Origin: Erythroxylum novogranatense | Taxonomy: Eukaryota > Streptophyta > Magnoliopsida > Malpighiales > Erythroxylaceae | Assembly (NCBI GenBank): GCA_029891385.1 | Contig: CM057228.1 | Location: 34,971,023 to 35,035,022, forward strand | Direction: 5' to 3' | DNA: 64,000 bases | Position numbers and translations under genes: made by a program | The notes under the pieces: model-generated | Told to the model about the DNA's origin: nothing | What the model saw: only the letters and a program-made list of their open reading frames with translations | Databases searched by the model: none | In this document: positions 35,465 to 47,179 of the stretch, piece after piece | How positions within the stretch are numbered: position 1 is the stretch's first letter | How the letters are laid out: the number at the start of each line of letters is the position of its first letter

Positions 35465-35638
35465 TTACCTCGGGTTTCTATTTAGGACATCAAACACTTT
35501 CTTCGCCATGAAATCAGGGCTTTCCTTGAAAGATTTTGAATTTCGCTCACCATCATTGTCAAATGCGACATCTTACACCTTCTTTGGTTCCTCCTCCACA
35601 GTAGCTTCCGGCTTCAAGACTTGAGATTTAGACTCCAT
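35465..35638 (-). pseudogene. Possible first exon of an unidentified gene (broken)
   Basis: The minus strand from ATG at 35,638 reads MESKSQVLKPEATVEEEPKK, an in-frame TAA soon after, then DVAFDNDGERNSKSFKESPD and FMAKKVFDVLNRNPR, ending at a good donor (AG|GTAAGC). Coding-like composition and a strong donor suggest a genuine exon with one nonsense change. I do not recognise the protein. It lies about 1.8 kb upstream of the FHA exons on the same strand, but it does not look like the KAPP N-terminus (which should have a membrane anchor), so it may come from another gene. Confidence 0.45.
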
Positions 35639-35736
35639 AATTGGGACACCCCATATCAAAGACTCGAGTTTTCATTTTGTCTTTGGTTTTCTTAGCCCAG
35701 ACACAGAATAACTTTAATAGGCAAGAGTAGACCAAG

Positions 35737-38376
35737 TGTAGCGCCCCCTTACCGTAGGGTACACACCGGGACGCCCGTAGGTCGTTTCGACGCATATCCT
35801 ACAGCAAGGAAGTGCTACGCTCGCAACTATCACTAAATACTCGCATGGCATCAATATAATTAAACCGCATTATGCAAATCACTACAATTTAAAACCACAA
35901 TAATCTTTCATTTCATAACATCAATCCAAAATATGGACAGATCTATCAGTTCCCTACAGTCTAACACAATGTCTCAAAAAGGAAACTGATACAAAAGTCT
36001 ATACTAAGTCATCCCCAAAAATCGTCCCAGCTGACCGACCTGTGTGCCATCGCTTCACTTGACCAAGCACTCGCACTGCAGGGAAACTCTAACACGGGAG
36101 CTAAGAATCTACTAACGCTGTCCTGAAAAACTATTAGCAATGTTGGGTGAGTTTGCGAACTCAATGAGAAACCATCATCGATGGTTCACCCAACTCATGC
36201 ATATACACAATATATATCACGATATATCACATAGTCACAATACACAATCGGAACACTATCAAACCCTTTACACATTTTCACTACCACATAAATCTGATAT
36301 ATCACTAAGCAATCATCACTTAATACACGCACTTTCACTTTTCACATTACAATCTGATGCATAATGCATGCCACTTCTCATTTTATGTCAGTGTTGTGAC
36401 CGAGCATCAATATTCGCATTTTTGGCGAGTAGGAGAGCCCTCTGGGTATGCACTACTGCCCACTCACTTTAGGGATAGGAGAGCCCTCTGGGTATGTACT
36501 ATTCCCTTTTGGCCTTAGGCCCTTGCACTGATAGTCGAGCTTAAAGCTCGGATCACTAATTGCTCCAGTCACAACTGTTGATTACCGCTTTAATCACGCC
36601 TAGCATGTACTCACACTTGCACAATCAATCACATATATTTCACTCGCTTCTATGTATCACATTCAGAACACTTATTCACAAATTTCAGCGCATATATTCA
36701 TAATCTCAGCACATTTATTTCACAATTATAACACTCACATGGACAACAATTCACACATTCACAGCACATTTAATCACACAAGGATTGAGTAACCAACTAG
36801 GTTACTCACCTGTAACTTCTGAGCTACTGCCTGGAAGTACCAGTAATATCCGTAGACTGACGATCCAACGGCGCCTCTATAATAATTCAACAAATTCTCA
36901 TCACTATATGCTCAATCAAATAAATTCGATAATGCACATGTCTTAATTCAAAGTTGTATGATGCATGATCATGATTTTCCAGCACTCTAATCCAATTCCA
37001 CTATCTCTCACTTCACAACCAAAATTCACTATTCACTAGGTCAATAAGATCCATTGATTTCATAAGTCTCTAATTGATAATACATAACTCTTAGGCCACG
37101 ATAAAAACTATAATCAGCTCTCTTTCTATGATTGAGAACTCGCTAATTTAAATTCGAACTCTTATTCTTTACCTCAATCGTAGACCTCTTTCTCTAGTTC
37201 ACAACGAATCTGGAATCACCTCAATTGGAGGTCTACACTAAAAGATACACCCCAAAAACTAACTTAATCCCATTCAAAAATCTGTCCCTCGCCACGGCTT
37301 ACGGTCTCTCGCTGCGGCGCACAAGGGACGCTCGTCGCAGCGTGGAAACACGCTCATCGCGACGAATATCCACCCGCTCGTCGCGGCGACTCGGCCCGCT
37401 CGTCACGTCGAACACGCACTGGCTCGTCGCGACGTGCGAACGACCTTCGACTTCTCCGATCGATTTTCCTCCATAATTACTCTCTAAACTCAGTATTTAA
37501 CACCCTAACTACTCAATCTTTCACCATAAATGCCATAAATGCATGCAACAACAATAAATAACAACATTAAAGCCATAAAACTTGCCAAATCGAAGATCAA
37601 TCCGAAACCCTAAAAACTTCCGAAAACTTCTCAAGCTCTAACAATCACGGTAAACTCCTTAATCCAAGCCAAACATCATCTTCACCAAGCTTTCTAGCAA
37701 CTATCCAACCACAATGAAAGGGAAAGCAAGTGAAATCTCCAAGGGAAGAAGATCAACGTTGTCGATGGGAGGAGGAAAAGAAGAAAGGAAGTTTTGGCTT
37801 TTCCTAAATTCAAACCCTAAGGCTATATAAAGGTTGGATATAAACCTATAGATCATAGCCCTCAAATTCATTTAATCTCAGTCTCTAAATTTCACTGGCT
37901 CATCACAATAATTCCTAAACTCACAAATCCAAATTTTCCAAGCCATTTACCACTCACTTTCGGAACCGAAATCTAAATCATCAGTCTCTAAGTCATTTTC
38001 CCGATCCGGACACATAACTCTAAAAATTCTAAAAAAAAATCTATAATTCTTCAAAAATATAAAACACTCGATCCCATACTCAATTTTAAATTTCCAATTC
38101 CCTAAAATTCAATTCTCACTCTAATTCCACTATTTCACTCAAATTATCCCTAATTTTACTTTAAATCAAATCTAACTCAATTATCTCAAAATTCACAATT
38201 CAACTCATAATCACAATTTAAATGCTGGAACAATCATGAATGCATGTCACTATGTATGCATGTGCAAAATGATCTATCTCTTTAAAACCAGAGGCTACAA
38301 AACACTCGATCACTATTTATGCAATAACAGAACTACCCGTACCAATATGCTCATCGCATCGGTAACGGGATGTTAC
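35737..38376 (-). mobile_element. Solo LTR D (2.6 kb, TGTAACATCCC family)
   Basis: Plus-strand boundaries are TGTAGCGCCCCCTTACCG and GGGATGTTAC, the reverse complement of the TGTAACATCCC start. Internal blocks match LTR A in reverse complement, such as the sequence around CCATCATCGATGG (36,170-36,190) and the GCTCGTCGCGACG array (37,285-37,445). No interior is attached. Flanks CCAAG (35,732-35,736) and CTAAG (38,377-38,381) agree at four of five bases and are the probable, slightly mutated duplication. Confidence 0.78.
37285..37445. repeat. GCTCGTCGCGACG array in solo LTR D
   Basis: About six degenerate units with spacing near 25 bp carry CTCGTCGCGACG-type cores in otherwise AT-rich DNA. It is the counterpart of the array at 2,014-2,175: both lie about 0.9-1.1 kb from the LTR start. 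Confidence 0.78.
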
Positions 38377-38381
38377 CTAAG

Positions 38382-39425
38382 GCTTTACAATATTGTTATA
38401 GTTGCCCAAATCGTAACAATGATATTAAATCCGAAAACACCACATTACTCACCCAAGATACACACACAACAACAATTACATGGAACTTCTATAGACCATA
38501 TGACGAAGCCATAAGGTTTGAGATATAACAAAGACCCACCACTAAATATAAATATAACAATGCTTCAATTTGTGGCATATATAAAATTTTAAAGCAACAT
38601 TTAGTTGATTCTGTCGTCTATTTTAATATAAGAAAACATTTTATTATTATCGTTGCATCTTAATATTATTAAAGACAGCACTTTTAAAATTGTTGCATTA
38701 TATTATTTTTAAACAACACATTATAAAACCGTTACAAATATGTTGTTGCCTAAAGCTCTTTGTGTTTTATTGGTCCTTTCTTAGTTTTACAATATATTTT
38801 ATGTCCCCTTTACTGACTTCATATGCTCTATCATTGTTCAACATGATTCTTAATTGTATTGAATACTTCTTATTTTTCTAGCTTTTTCACAATTGCAAGT
38901 GCAATATATGATTTCCATACATATGCATATACCTTCCTTTCAGCATTGCCTCCTCATCACCATTATTCTTATGGTTTTTGATAAACTGATCACTACTCTG
39001 TCTCTTGTTGATAAGATCTACCAGTTGAAAGTATCACTCATGTTATTGTCAACACTCAAACATTTTGACTCAAACAATTGGTATGACCTAGCTTAACTCT
39101 TTTGTGAATATTTAAGTAAAGCATGAATGCGTACAAGTTTAATTTTTTTCCAATTTCTTCCGTTACTGATTAAATTATTTGATGTATGTTAACCATGGAC
39201 ATGCCCATAATTGTATCCTCAAGTCTTTACTACTATATTGTCCACACCAATTATAGTAAATACGTCTACAACATATATTATGCATTGCATTTAGAAGCAT
39301 ATTATGAACAACTCTTATTAATCCTTAAATGTATAACTCATAAAATAACTATCAAGTAACAATATAATAAAAAATCATACAAATAGCACAAGTTTTAAAA
39401 AAACCTATGTACATTTTACATGTCA
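38382..39425. other. AT-rich DNA with TGTTGC/GCAACA motifs
   Basis: No supported gene. 38,590-38,760 carries TGTTGC, CGTTGC and AACAACA words, mainly in the orientation opposite to those at 30,935-31,300, as expected for the two subterminal regions of a CACTA-type transposon. Short ORFs at 38,690-38,881 and 38,893-39,096 lack domains. Confidence 0.4.
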
Positions 39426-39429
39426 TATA

Positions 39430-40800
39430 TTATTATTTCATCTCCATATTCCAACTTCAAATCAACTTATTGGAGTGATAAGAACCTACTTCATGAATCA
39501 ATATTTTCCATTTCAACAACTGCCTATACGATAGGATACATGCCTCCATCTCCATCCCTTCAAGTTGCACTGATTAGTTACCCTTAAAATTCAATCTTCA
39601 AGAAACAATCATCCATCTCAAATGTGGGCCTCAAGTACCTCCATCATTCTTTCATAACTCCAAACAAATGTATAACCTCTTAAACTATAATAATAAGGTT
39701 TCTAAATTCCTAAATAATTGCAGATCCACTATAACCTTGCAGCATATATTCCTTAGCTTCCTCTTGGTAGCCTTGCATATAGTAGAATTCACAAATATAT
39801 TTAATTTTCTTTACGTTCTTCAATCATCTTTACAATGGTAATGTTAGGCCTTTTTAAAATTTTATCCTGGAAGCGTCTAACCAAAAAATTTATTGATACC
39901 ATCTTTGGCTTGTTTGTTGTGAAAGTATGCTTAGACCTATATGTTTTTATTTTAAACCATCTACTATCAAAGGTTGCATACAATTTCCACTTACATCATT
40001 CAACACATCTAACTCTAATTTGCTTAAACTCACTTTTCTTTTTGTAGGACATTAAGCCCTAATGCTATTAAATAATTAATGACATCATCTTTAACTCTTT
40101 AGCATTCGCAAACTCCATACCCAATGTCTAATGTAATAGACTAGCAGCAACTTCATGTCTAACAATTATGCTAGGTCTTCTAATTAGCTCCCCAGTCTCC
40201 TCTTGACTAGGGTACTCATTACTATTAATGAAACCTCTATAATCGCTAGAATCAATCCTCATGAGTTGGTGGCCATTTAGAATTGAAGCTTCAATTGTAT
40301 TTTATACATCTTTAGCTTTATTAGCACGTTCAACTTCATTGTCACCTTCAGTTTCATTATCACAAATGCCCACATCCTCATCATTACTATTCTCTTTTTC
40401 ATTAATATATACATTAACTTCATTATGCATAACATCTTCATCAAATCCCAAATCCTTATCATTACTTGTTATAGCTTAAACTTTTGGAGTTATAATCGGA
40501 TCATCAAGTTTGTACATGAGATACACCTCATCCCATTTATTTTTAAAGTTTAAATGACCTAATGCAACTTTCACTAGATTCAATGCACCTTTTACAACTA
40601 AGAACTTTGTAATATGCCTTGTCAACTTGTAAGCATCCAAGTTCCTTCTCTATCTCACAAATTTTTCTATAGCTTATAAAATCAAGATCCACTTTATTAA
40701 AATAACTTGACAACCCACTTTTATAACTCAACTTAGGATTTTCCTTAAAGTTTCCATAATAATTTAATTTCAAAGTTTTGTATTGGGTCATTATAACGTC
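39430..40800 (-). pseudogene. Mutator-like (MULE) transposase remnant
   Basis: Minus strand, N- to C-terminal. 40,791-40,543 resembles the N-terminal domain of plant MuDR proteins (SYFNKVDLDFISYRKI, KELG, AYYKV). 40,460-40,280 is an acidic linker. 40,120-39,800 carries GMEFANAKEL, SEFKQIRVRC and KWKLYATFDSRWFKIKTYRS, the MuDR DNA-binding region. 39,640-39,440 reads RPTFEMDDCFLK, LISAT, RDGDGGMYPI and AVVEMEN, the first part of the DDE catalytic domain with its first Asp. At least seven stops and several frameshifts break it, and the C-terminal catalytic part is gone. Terminal inverted repeats were not found. Confidence 0.82.
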
Positions 40801-42008
40801 ATGAATGGCACGTAAATAACTCTACAAATGACAAGTAAATTGTTAATTTGTAAACAAACACATATATAAGCAACTTTGACTAATATTAATTGAACATAAA
40901 ATAAATTATCATATAAAAGTTGTTTCAAATGCACATACATATACAAATAAATATAAACACATCTACAAAATACTTTGACTAATGTTAATTAAGCAGAAAA
41001 TAACCCACTGGATGCTTTTTTTAGGTAAACATATATACAAGCCATACAATATTATGTTGTTATGTTATTGAGTTTGTTTTATTCTAAATGGTGTTGACAT
41101 AAATTATTTATTTTGTAACCGCATTCTTGCATGATTAACTTCTAAGGTACCATATTGACTCAATAAAATAATTCTATAGGTAAAGCCATAAGCTTTACTT
41201 CTAAGTTATGGTTTAAGTGATAAAATTATCAGGTTCTTGATAGTCTAACTTAGAGTAATTCTTAACTTCAAAAATTCCAATTATGGCACTGTTAATGGTT
41301 ATAAATTATGAATACATTTGGCTCATCATTATTAGGTACTAATTTTAGATATGCTGTAAAAGACTCTTAAAATTTAGATCAATTTTGATCTGAACACGTA
41401 TGATATTGTTTTAAAATAGGACTTCATCAATTATTTGCTAAGTTTGTATGATCTAACTGAAGTTACAATCATATGTTGGACCTAACATTATATTGAAATG
41501 GATTCTGATTCTCGATCCTTAACTCGTGCTTCTTTTTGGGGAAGATGTTTTGTTAAGGTAATACCTAAAGAGATTAAGTTCCATAAACGTAATCTTATGT
41601 TATTCTCTGAATATTAGACAACTGAGAGCTATTCAGTATGGTTTTCCAAATGTGTTGTTATTTTATTCATAGATAATTTGCAATAGTTGCTTGGTTTATT
41701 TGAGTTTGGTATAAAAGACTCTTAGATTTTATTTTCTTTTAGCGTACAATATGTCCCCATCTCCATTAACATAGCAAACATATAATATTAAAAATAATGA
41801 CAAAGAAAAGTAAGTTATCGGGACCACGCATTACCTCTAATCCACCCAATAGACGAAATAGATTCCCGATTGACTGCACTTATCTCTTTCATATATAAAC
41901 AAAATTTTTAAATAATATTATAATATTATAATATTATTTACCACAAATAAATCGCAATATTTTTGTGATGGAGTCGCACTACGCAAATGCATCACATTAT
42001 GAATCAAG
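40801..42008. other. AT-rich DNA without a recognised gene
   Basis: Probably the 5' side of the MULE remnant. It includes a palindromic AATATTATAATATT run near 41,908-41,938. Nothing else is supported. Confidence 0.4.
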
Positions 42009-42022
42009 AAGAAGCCCACAAG
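42009..42022. repeat. Target-site duplication of the LINE (left; right copy 59400-59413)
   Basis: AAGAAGCCCACAAG precedes the LINE and recurs directly after its A-run at 59,400-59,413. The exact length is uncertain by one or two A residues. A 13-14-bp duplication is normal for target-primed reverse transcription. Confidence 0.9.
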
Positions 42023-42315
42023 CTGCTTTTTATTTAGTCTTCCTCACTTAAAATCGCATGAATTACTCATTTATCAATTTGACAACCTGAACCTCCAACG
42101 CTACAAGATTCTGAAAAAATCCCGATCACAACCTGAAACTGCAACGCTACAAGATTGCTACTGAGATTAGCGGCCAGATTACTAGCTGGCCCTCATGCCT
42201 TCCCCCAATGCTCATGTTGAACTTGGCCCTACGGCTAAGAAAGTCGGAATCCGGGAGAGGGAGGAAGACCCCCCCCTCCGAATTGTCAGCATAACCCCCT
42301 TCCCAGAGCTATAGC

Positions 42316-43697
42316 GTGGTCTTAACAAGCTACCACAGAGCTGCCACCACCACCACAGACTTACCTTGGCCAGAAGAGGAACCTATAGAGCTATCCGAAG
42401 GTGACATTACCATAGTGCAGGGCTCCCACAGCCTTGGAGTAGAACTCTCCAGCACCTTCAAAGCCAAACTGGATCATCGTTGGACCAATGCCGTCGTGGT
42501 CAAGCTTCTGGGACAGAAAATTGGCTTCACTCTGCTCAAAGATCGTCTCCACTCTTTGTGGTTTCCCACAGGCCCCCTGAAACTTGTTGATTTAAAAAAT
42601 GATTTCTTTCTCATTAATTTCAAAGAATAAACTGATTACCTTTGTGCTTTGACGCAGGGCCCTTGGATCCTCATCGGCCACGTCCTCTCCGTGCAACCAT
42701 GGGCACCGAACTTTCGGCCTTCTTCCGGTAAAATAACTCACGCAGTGGCGTGGGTCCTCTTCTCGGATTTGCCCATCGCGCGCTACCATTCCTCCATCCT
42801 CACTGCTCTTGGGATCTGGTGGGGCGCACAGTGAAGATTGACGAGACCACCCTACAGGCTTATTGCGGGCGTTTTGACCGAGTTGCCGTCACTCTGGACC
42901 TCAGCTCTCCTCTCCGGTCGGTGGTTGAACTAGACAAGAAAACGATCCGGGTCACTTACGAAGGCCTTCCACAGATCTGCTTCCACTGCGGTCACGTCGG
43001 CCACGGTTCCTCCGCCTACCCCTAGCACCCGGCCACCTCGGATGCCCCGACGTCTTCCCTTGACAACCCGGCCCCTCCACCGCCGAGCGGCCACACCTCC
43101 ACCCCTACCCCTCCTACGCCGGGTGGCCTCAACTCCACCCCGGTCTCTCCCACGGAGAGCGGCCATAGTTCCTTCCCGACCCACTCCACGTCTAGCCCAA
43201 CCACCTTTGGACCCTGGATGCAAGTTAACCGACGCACTCGCCGGAACCCTCCCTCCTCTACCGCCAACAATGGTCGCTCCTCCCTCGTTTTGGCCGGTGG
43301 CTCTCGTGGATCGCGATTTACGGCTCTCTCCTCACCAGACACGTCCAGTCCCCCAACGGATAGCACCTCAACGGCCACTGACACACCCCTTCGCCCCTCT
43401 TCAGGCACGTCCTCTCAGCGCCGCAAGCCTTCCTCGGTTCTCCCATTTTTGGCTACGCGAGAAGCTTCCTCCCACCCGAAACGTGCCTCAGCTAATTTTA
43501 TTCCCCAGCGGGTCCTGACGTCGTCTGCTGTGCAGCAGACCTCCACCCTGGGCCCTACCCAGGCACTCCAGCCCGTGGCCCCTCCCACTCCAGCCCCTTC
43601 CCAGCAAGCCTCCCCTTCCCCTGGCCCAGACCCATCCAACCTAAGCCATCTTCCCCTCTCCACCCAGGCCCCGCTTAGTCAGCCCCCAGCCCTCTAG
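42316..43697 (+). pseudogene. LINE ORF1: DUF4283 and zinc-knuckle protein
   Basis: From 42,316 the frame gives a DUF4283-like domain (VVVKLLGQKIGFTLLKDRLH, LWFPTGPLKLVDL, FFLINF). A TAA at 42,628 interrupts it, then LTQGPWILIGHVLSVQPWAP follows in the same frame. A shift near 42,800 leads to VGRTVKIDETT, RFDRVAVTLDL and the knuckle CFHCGHVGHGSSAYP. This fits Cx2Cx4Hx4C except that the last Cys is Tyr. After a TAG at 43,023 a Pro/Ser-rich tail with WMQVNRRTRRNP runs to 43,697. ORF1 proteins bind LINE RNA; this one is broken by two stops and a frameshift. The ORFs on the opposite strand here (42,930-43,663) are composition artefacts. Confidence 0.85.
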
Positions 43698-44024
43698 GGT
43701 CCACTTCTGGCCATCAAGCCCTCTCCATCCCCTCCCATGCGGCCTTAGTAGTCTCCGACTCAGATCTTCCTATGCCCCGCCTGGTTCTTTTGGATGACGG
43801 AATAATGGAAGACGATTCTGGTGACCCAGAAGCCTCTTCACCCCTCACCTACCCAACGGGTCTACATCCGGGCCAACCCCTCCGCGGCCCCCTGATCCTG
43901 TCCCGAATCTGATTCCTGCAACCATTGCTCCCGGCCCCGATACCCAAATGGCAGAATTAGGCCCCGTGCCTCCCCTCTCTCCCGCTCAAGAGTTGACTAC
44001 TTCCGCAGGCCCTCTCCCTGCAGT

Positions 44025-44432
44025 TTGACCTTTGACTTCCCCAATTTTGTCATGACGAGCTTTATCCGGAACCGTCAAGGAGTTGGAGGTTGGTCCTTCA
44101 AGCCCATCATGCAGAATTACATTCGCATTCATAAACCTCGCCTTCTTGTCTTGCTCAAACCTCGCATCAGCAGAGCTCGTGCTTTGCAAGTTATTCGGAC
44201 TCTGGGGTTTACACAATCCTTTCGGGTTGAAGCTACAGATTTTTAGGGCGGTATTTGGCTACTTTGGAACCCCGACATTTCAGTCCGAATCCGGGTGGCT
44301 CACAGTCAATTTGTGCATGCTAGTGTAGGGTGGGATCACTTGAACTTTGAGTTCACTGCTATTTATGCTAGCCCTTCCCCTACACTTCATAAGTTTCTTT
44401 GGTATGACCTTCCAGCTATTGTGAACATTACC
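44025..44432 (+). pseudogene. LINE ORF2 endonuclease, N-terminal half
   Basis: The frame reads IRIHKPRLLVLLKPRISRAR, VIRTLGFTQSFRVEATDF, a TAG, GGIWLLWNPDISVRI and FEFTAIYASPSPTLHKFLWY, ending at DLPAIVNIT where the Athila element enters. This is the apurinic-type endonuclease that nicks target DNA. The residue before PRIS is Lys where catalytic Glu is expected, so it is inactive even apart from the stop. 43,700-44,020 is probably the ORF1-ORF2 linker; nothing definite is visible there. Confidence 0.85.
44428..44432. repeat. Target-site duplication TTACC of the Athila element (left; right copy 55677-55681)
   Basis: TTACC directly precedes TGATAGGATT at 44,433 and follows GTTGTCA at 55,676. 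Removing the element and one copy gives IVNIT-TTPWLLGGDFNA in frame within the LINE endonuclease. Confidence 0.95.
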
Positions 44433-47043
44433 TGATAGGATTGAAATATCTTATATTTTCTTATGCATTTACATGTGATTTCAATCCTATTTTGTAAGAT
44501 AAAATGCTCAATTTGTGTTCAATTTGTGTTGGCTATTAGGATGGATTTATTGATATATTTTTTAGACTAAAAAGACAATATTTTTTAAAAGCAAATTGGA
44601 TCACATTTCTTTTTCATGTTAAAGGTATGAATTGAAAAAAAAATAAAGAAAAACACAGCTGGTTATGCGTTGCGTTTCATGCAGCGTTGCAGCAGACGTC
44701 AAGCGCTACAGTTATTGCGTTCATAAAGACGTCAGCATTTCACGCAGCGTTACTACGTCGACGTCAAGCGTGAAAACGTGAAGACGCAACGCAAAGATGT
44801 TTGCGTTAATATCTTTGTCGCTTTTACAACGCACGCCGCAGCATGAGAGGATCGAGGTTTAAGGAGGATTGACTTTAAATTGTCTTTTCAGCTTCTGGTA
44901 CGTAAATGCAGAGGAAGAAGAAGCAGCGCAGACGTTGGAGAGAACAACGTGGCGGCAGAACAAGAGGAACGTGGAGAAGCATACTGACGCAAATAAAATG
45001 GAGCAAGAGTTTTAATTATCTTGTCATTCTTTTACTACAGGCACATCATCGATGTGAGGAGAAAAGCACACAGGAAGAAACCAATAGCAAAGAAAGAAGC
45101 TGCTTAAGGGAACGTGCTTTTCCATTTTTACTTGTTTCAAAGTGAGTATTGGAGGTAGAGGAAGGTATCTTGGTCTGCCATTTTGCATGACAATTATGAC
45201 TCATTTTTGGAGCATAAAAATGAAGATAAAAGGCTAGTTTCCGACACCGGTTCAATGGGGATATCGACGCCAAGTCACGGTTAAGCTATTTTTATCATTT
45301 TAAAGTTGTGATTTATTTTCGGATAGTTGTGTTGTTGGTATGGATTTAGATGGTTTTGAAATTAATGATCTTAATATAATATTTTGATTGTTTTATTTCG
45401 AACCTATTGCTAGAATATTAATTGTAATCCGTAATCGTTACTTTTAATATTTGTGAGTAGCATCTAACGATCGTTTATCGTTAAGAACAACATGACTTAG
45501 GTTATATAACCCGAGCTTGTGAGGTTACTGCCTATATTGATTGTTTTCCAATTCGTAATGCGACTGCTAAATTGAATCTAGAGATCGTATCCTAGATTAT
45601 TTGGTGGTTAGGTTTAATCAATGATCGTATCTTGATTAAATTCAATTTAAGGGAAAACCGAGATTTATAGAGCATTCTATTAGTCTCAGATCAATAGTCC
45701 GAAAAGAATTGTAAAAGCTTTAAAATGAGGGAATATGCTTGATTGTGCTTAGGCCGAGATTGACCCTAGAACCGGATCTTACTTATACTCGACACTTTTC
45801 TCATTTTTGATTGTTTATTTTAATTTGTTTTTGATAGTTTAATTTTACTTTAATCTTCTAAATTGTTCAAAAACCAAAAAACCCCCCATATACTTTTTTT
45901 TGCATCAATTATTTTCAGTACGAAAATTAACCAAACATTCCCTGTGGATTCGATCCCGACTTACCACAACTACAAAACCAGAACAAGAGGAACGTGGAGA
46001 AGCATACTGACGCACATAAAAAGAAGCAAGAGTTTTAATTATCTTGTCATTCTTTTGCTACAGGCACAGCATCGGTGTGAGGAGAAAAGCGCGGGAAGAA
46101 ACCAATAGCAAAGAAAGAAGTCGCTGAGGGAACGTGCTTTTCCATTTTTACTTGTTTCAACGTGAGTATTGGAGGTAGAGGAAGGTAACTTGGTCTGCCA
46201 TTTTGCATGACAATTATGACTCATTTTTGGAGCATAAAAATGAAGATAAAAGGCTAGTTTCCGACACCAGTTCAATGGGGATATCGACGCCAAGTCACGG
46301 TTAAGCTATTTTTATCGTTTTAAAGTTGTGATTTATTTTCATATAGTTGTGTTGTTGGTATGGATTTGGATGGTTTTGAAATTAATGATCTTAATATAAT
46401 ATTTTGATTTTTTTATTTCGAACATATTGCTAGAATATTAATTGTAATCCGTAATCTTTACTTTTAATATTTGTGAGTAGCATCTAACGATCGTTTATCG
46501 TTAAGAACAACATGACTTAGGTTATATAACCCAAGCTTGTGAGGTTACTGCCTATATTGATTGTTTTCCAATTCGTAATGCGACTGCTAAATTGAATCTA
46601 GAGATCGTATCCTAGATTATTTGGTGGTTAGGTTTAATCAATGATTGTATCTTGATTAAATTCAATTTAAGGGAAAACCGAGATTTATAGAGCGATCTAT
46701 TAGTCTCAGATCAATAGTCCGAAAAGAATTGTAAAAGCTTTAAAATGAGGGAATATGCTTGATTGTGCTTAGGCCGAGATTGACCCTAGAACCGGATCTT
46801 ACTTATACTCGACACTTTTCTCATTTTTGATTGTTTATTTTAATTTGTTTTTGATAGTTTAATTTTACTTTAATCTTCTAAATTGTTCAAAAACCAAAAA
46901 ACCCCCATATACTTTTTTTGCATCAATTATTTTCAGTACGAAAATTAACCAAACATTCCCTGTGGATTCGATCCCGACTTACCACAACTACAAATTTTAG
47001 TGTGCGTCAGTAAATTTTGTCAGCACTCGACACGCCACCGTCA
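44433..47043 (+). mobile_element. 5' LTR of the Athila-type element, with internal duplication
   Basis: Starts TGATAGGATTGAAATATC and ends CACCGTCA. At 2,611 bp it is 1,115 bp longer than the 3' LTR (1,496 bp). Most of the excess is a 1,023-bp tandem duplication (44,956-45,978 and 45,979-47,001). The rest is mainly an extra CG-rich stretch near 44,660-44,850 with ACGTCA and GCGTT words. Over about 735 bp compared by eye, the first duplicate copy differs from the 3' LTR at about 8 positions and the second at about 16. Confidence 0.92.
44956..47001 (+). repeat. 1,023-bp tandem duplication within the 5' LTR
   Basis: CAGAACAAGAGGAACGTGG at 44,956 recurs at 45,979, and the two copies stay collinear to ACCACAACTACAAA at 45,976 and about 46,998. 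The junction ACAAAACCAGAACAAG at 45,973-45,988 is absent from the 3' LTR. Confidence 0.93.
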
Positions 47044-47048
47044 AATTT

Positions 47049-47066
47049 TGGCGCCGTTGCCGGGGA
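47049..47066 (+). other. Primer-binding site, tRNA-Asp type
   Basis: TGGCGCCGTTGCCGGGGA lies five bases after the LTR end. It fits the 3' end of a plant tRNA-Asp and is common in Athila-type gypsy elements. It fixes the 5' LTR boundary. Confidence 0.85.
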
Positions 47067-47179
47067 GTGTGGTAGTTTAATTTTTGCATTTGATTTTAGT
47101 TGGTGTTTTGTGAATATATTTGTTTATACTCATACTTGTTGTTACTTGTTAATTCTTAATGGTCCATTAGTTTTGGTGC

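Larger units (their letters stand above)
42023..44432 (+). mobile_element. LINE (L1-type), 5' part
   Basis: It starts right after the target duplication and runs to the Athila insertion point. It holds a leader of about 290 bp, ORF1 and the first half of the ORF2 endonuclease. It is notably richer in C and G than its surroundings. With 55,682-59,399 it makes about 6.1 kb, full length for a plant L1-type LINE. Confidence 0.9.

Noticed and set aside
42930..43663. Long minus-strand ORFs rich in Gly, Arg and Glu
   Set aside because: They mirror the Pro/Ser-rich, GC-rich ORF1 of the LINE on the opposite strand and have no independent support.
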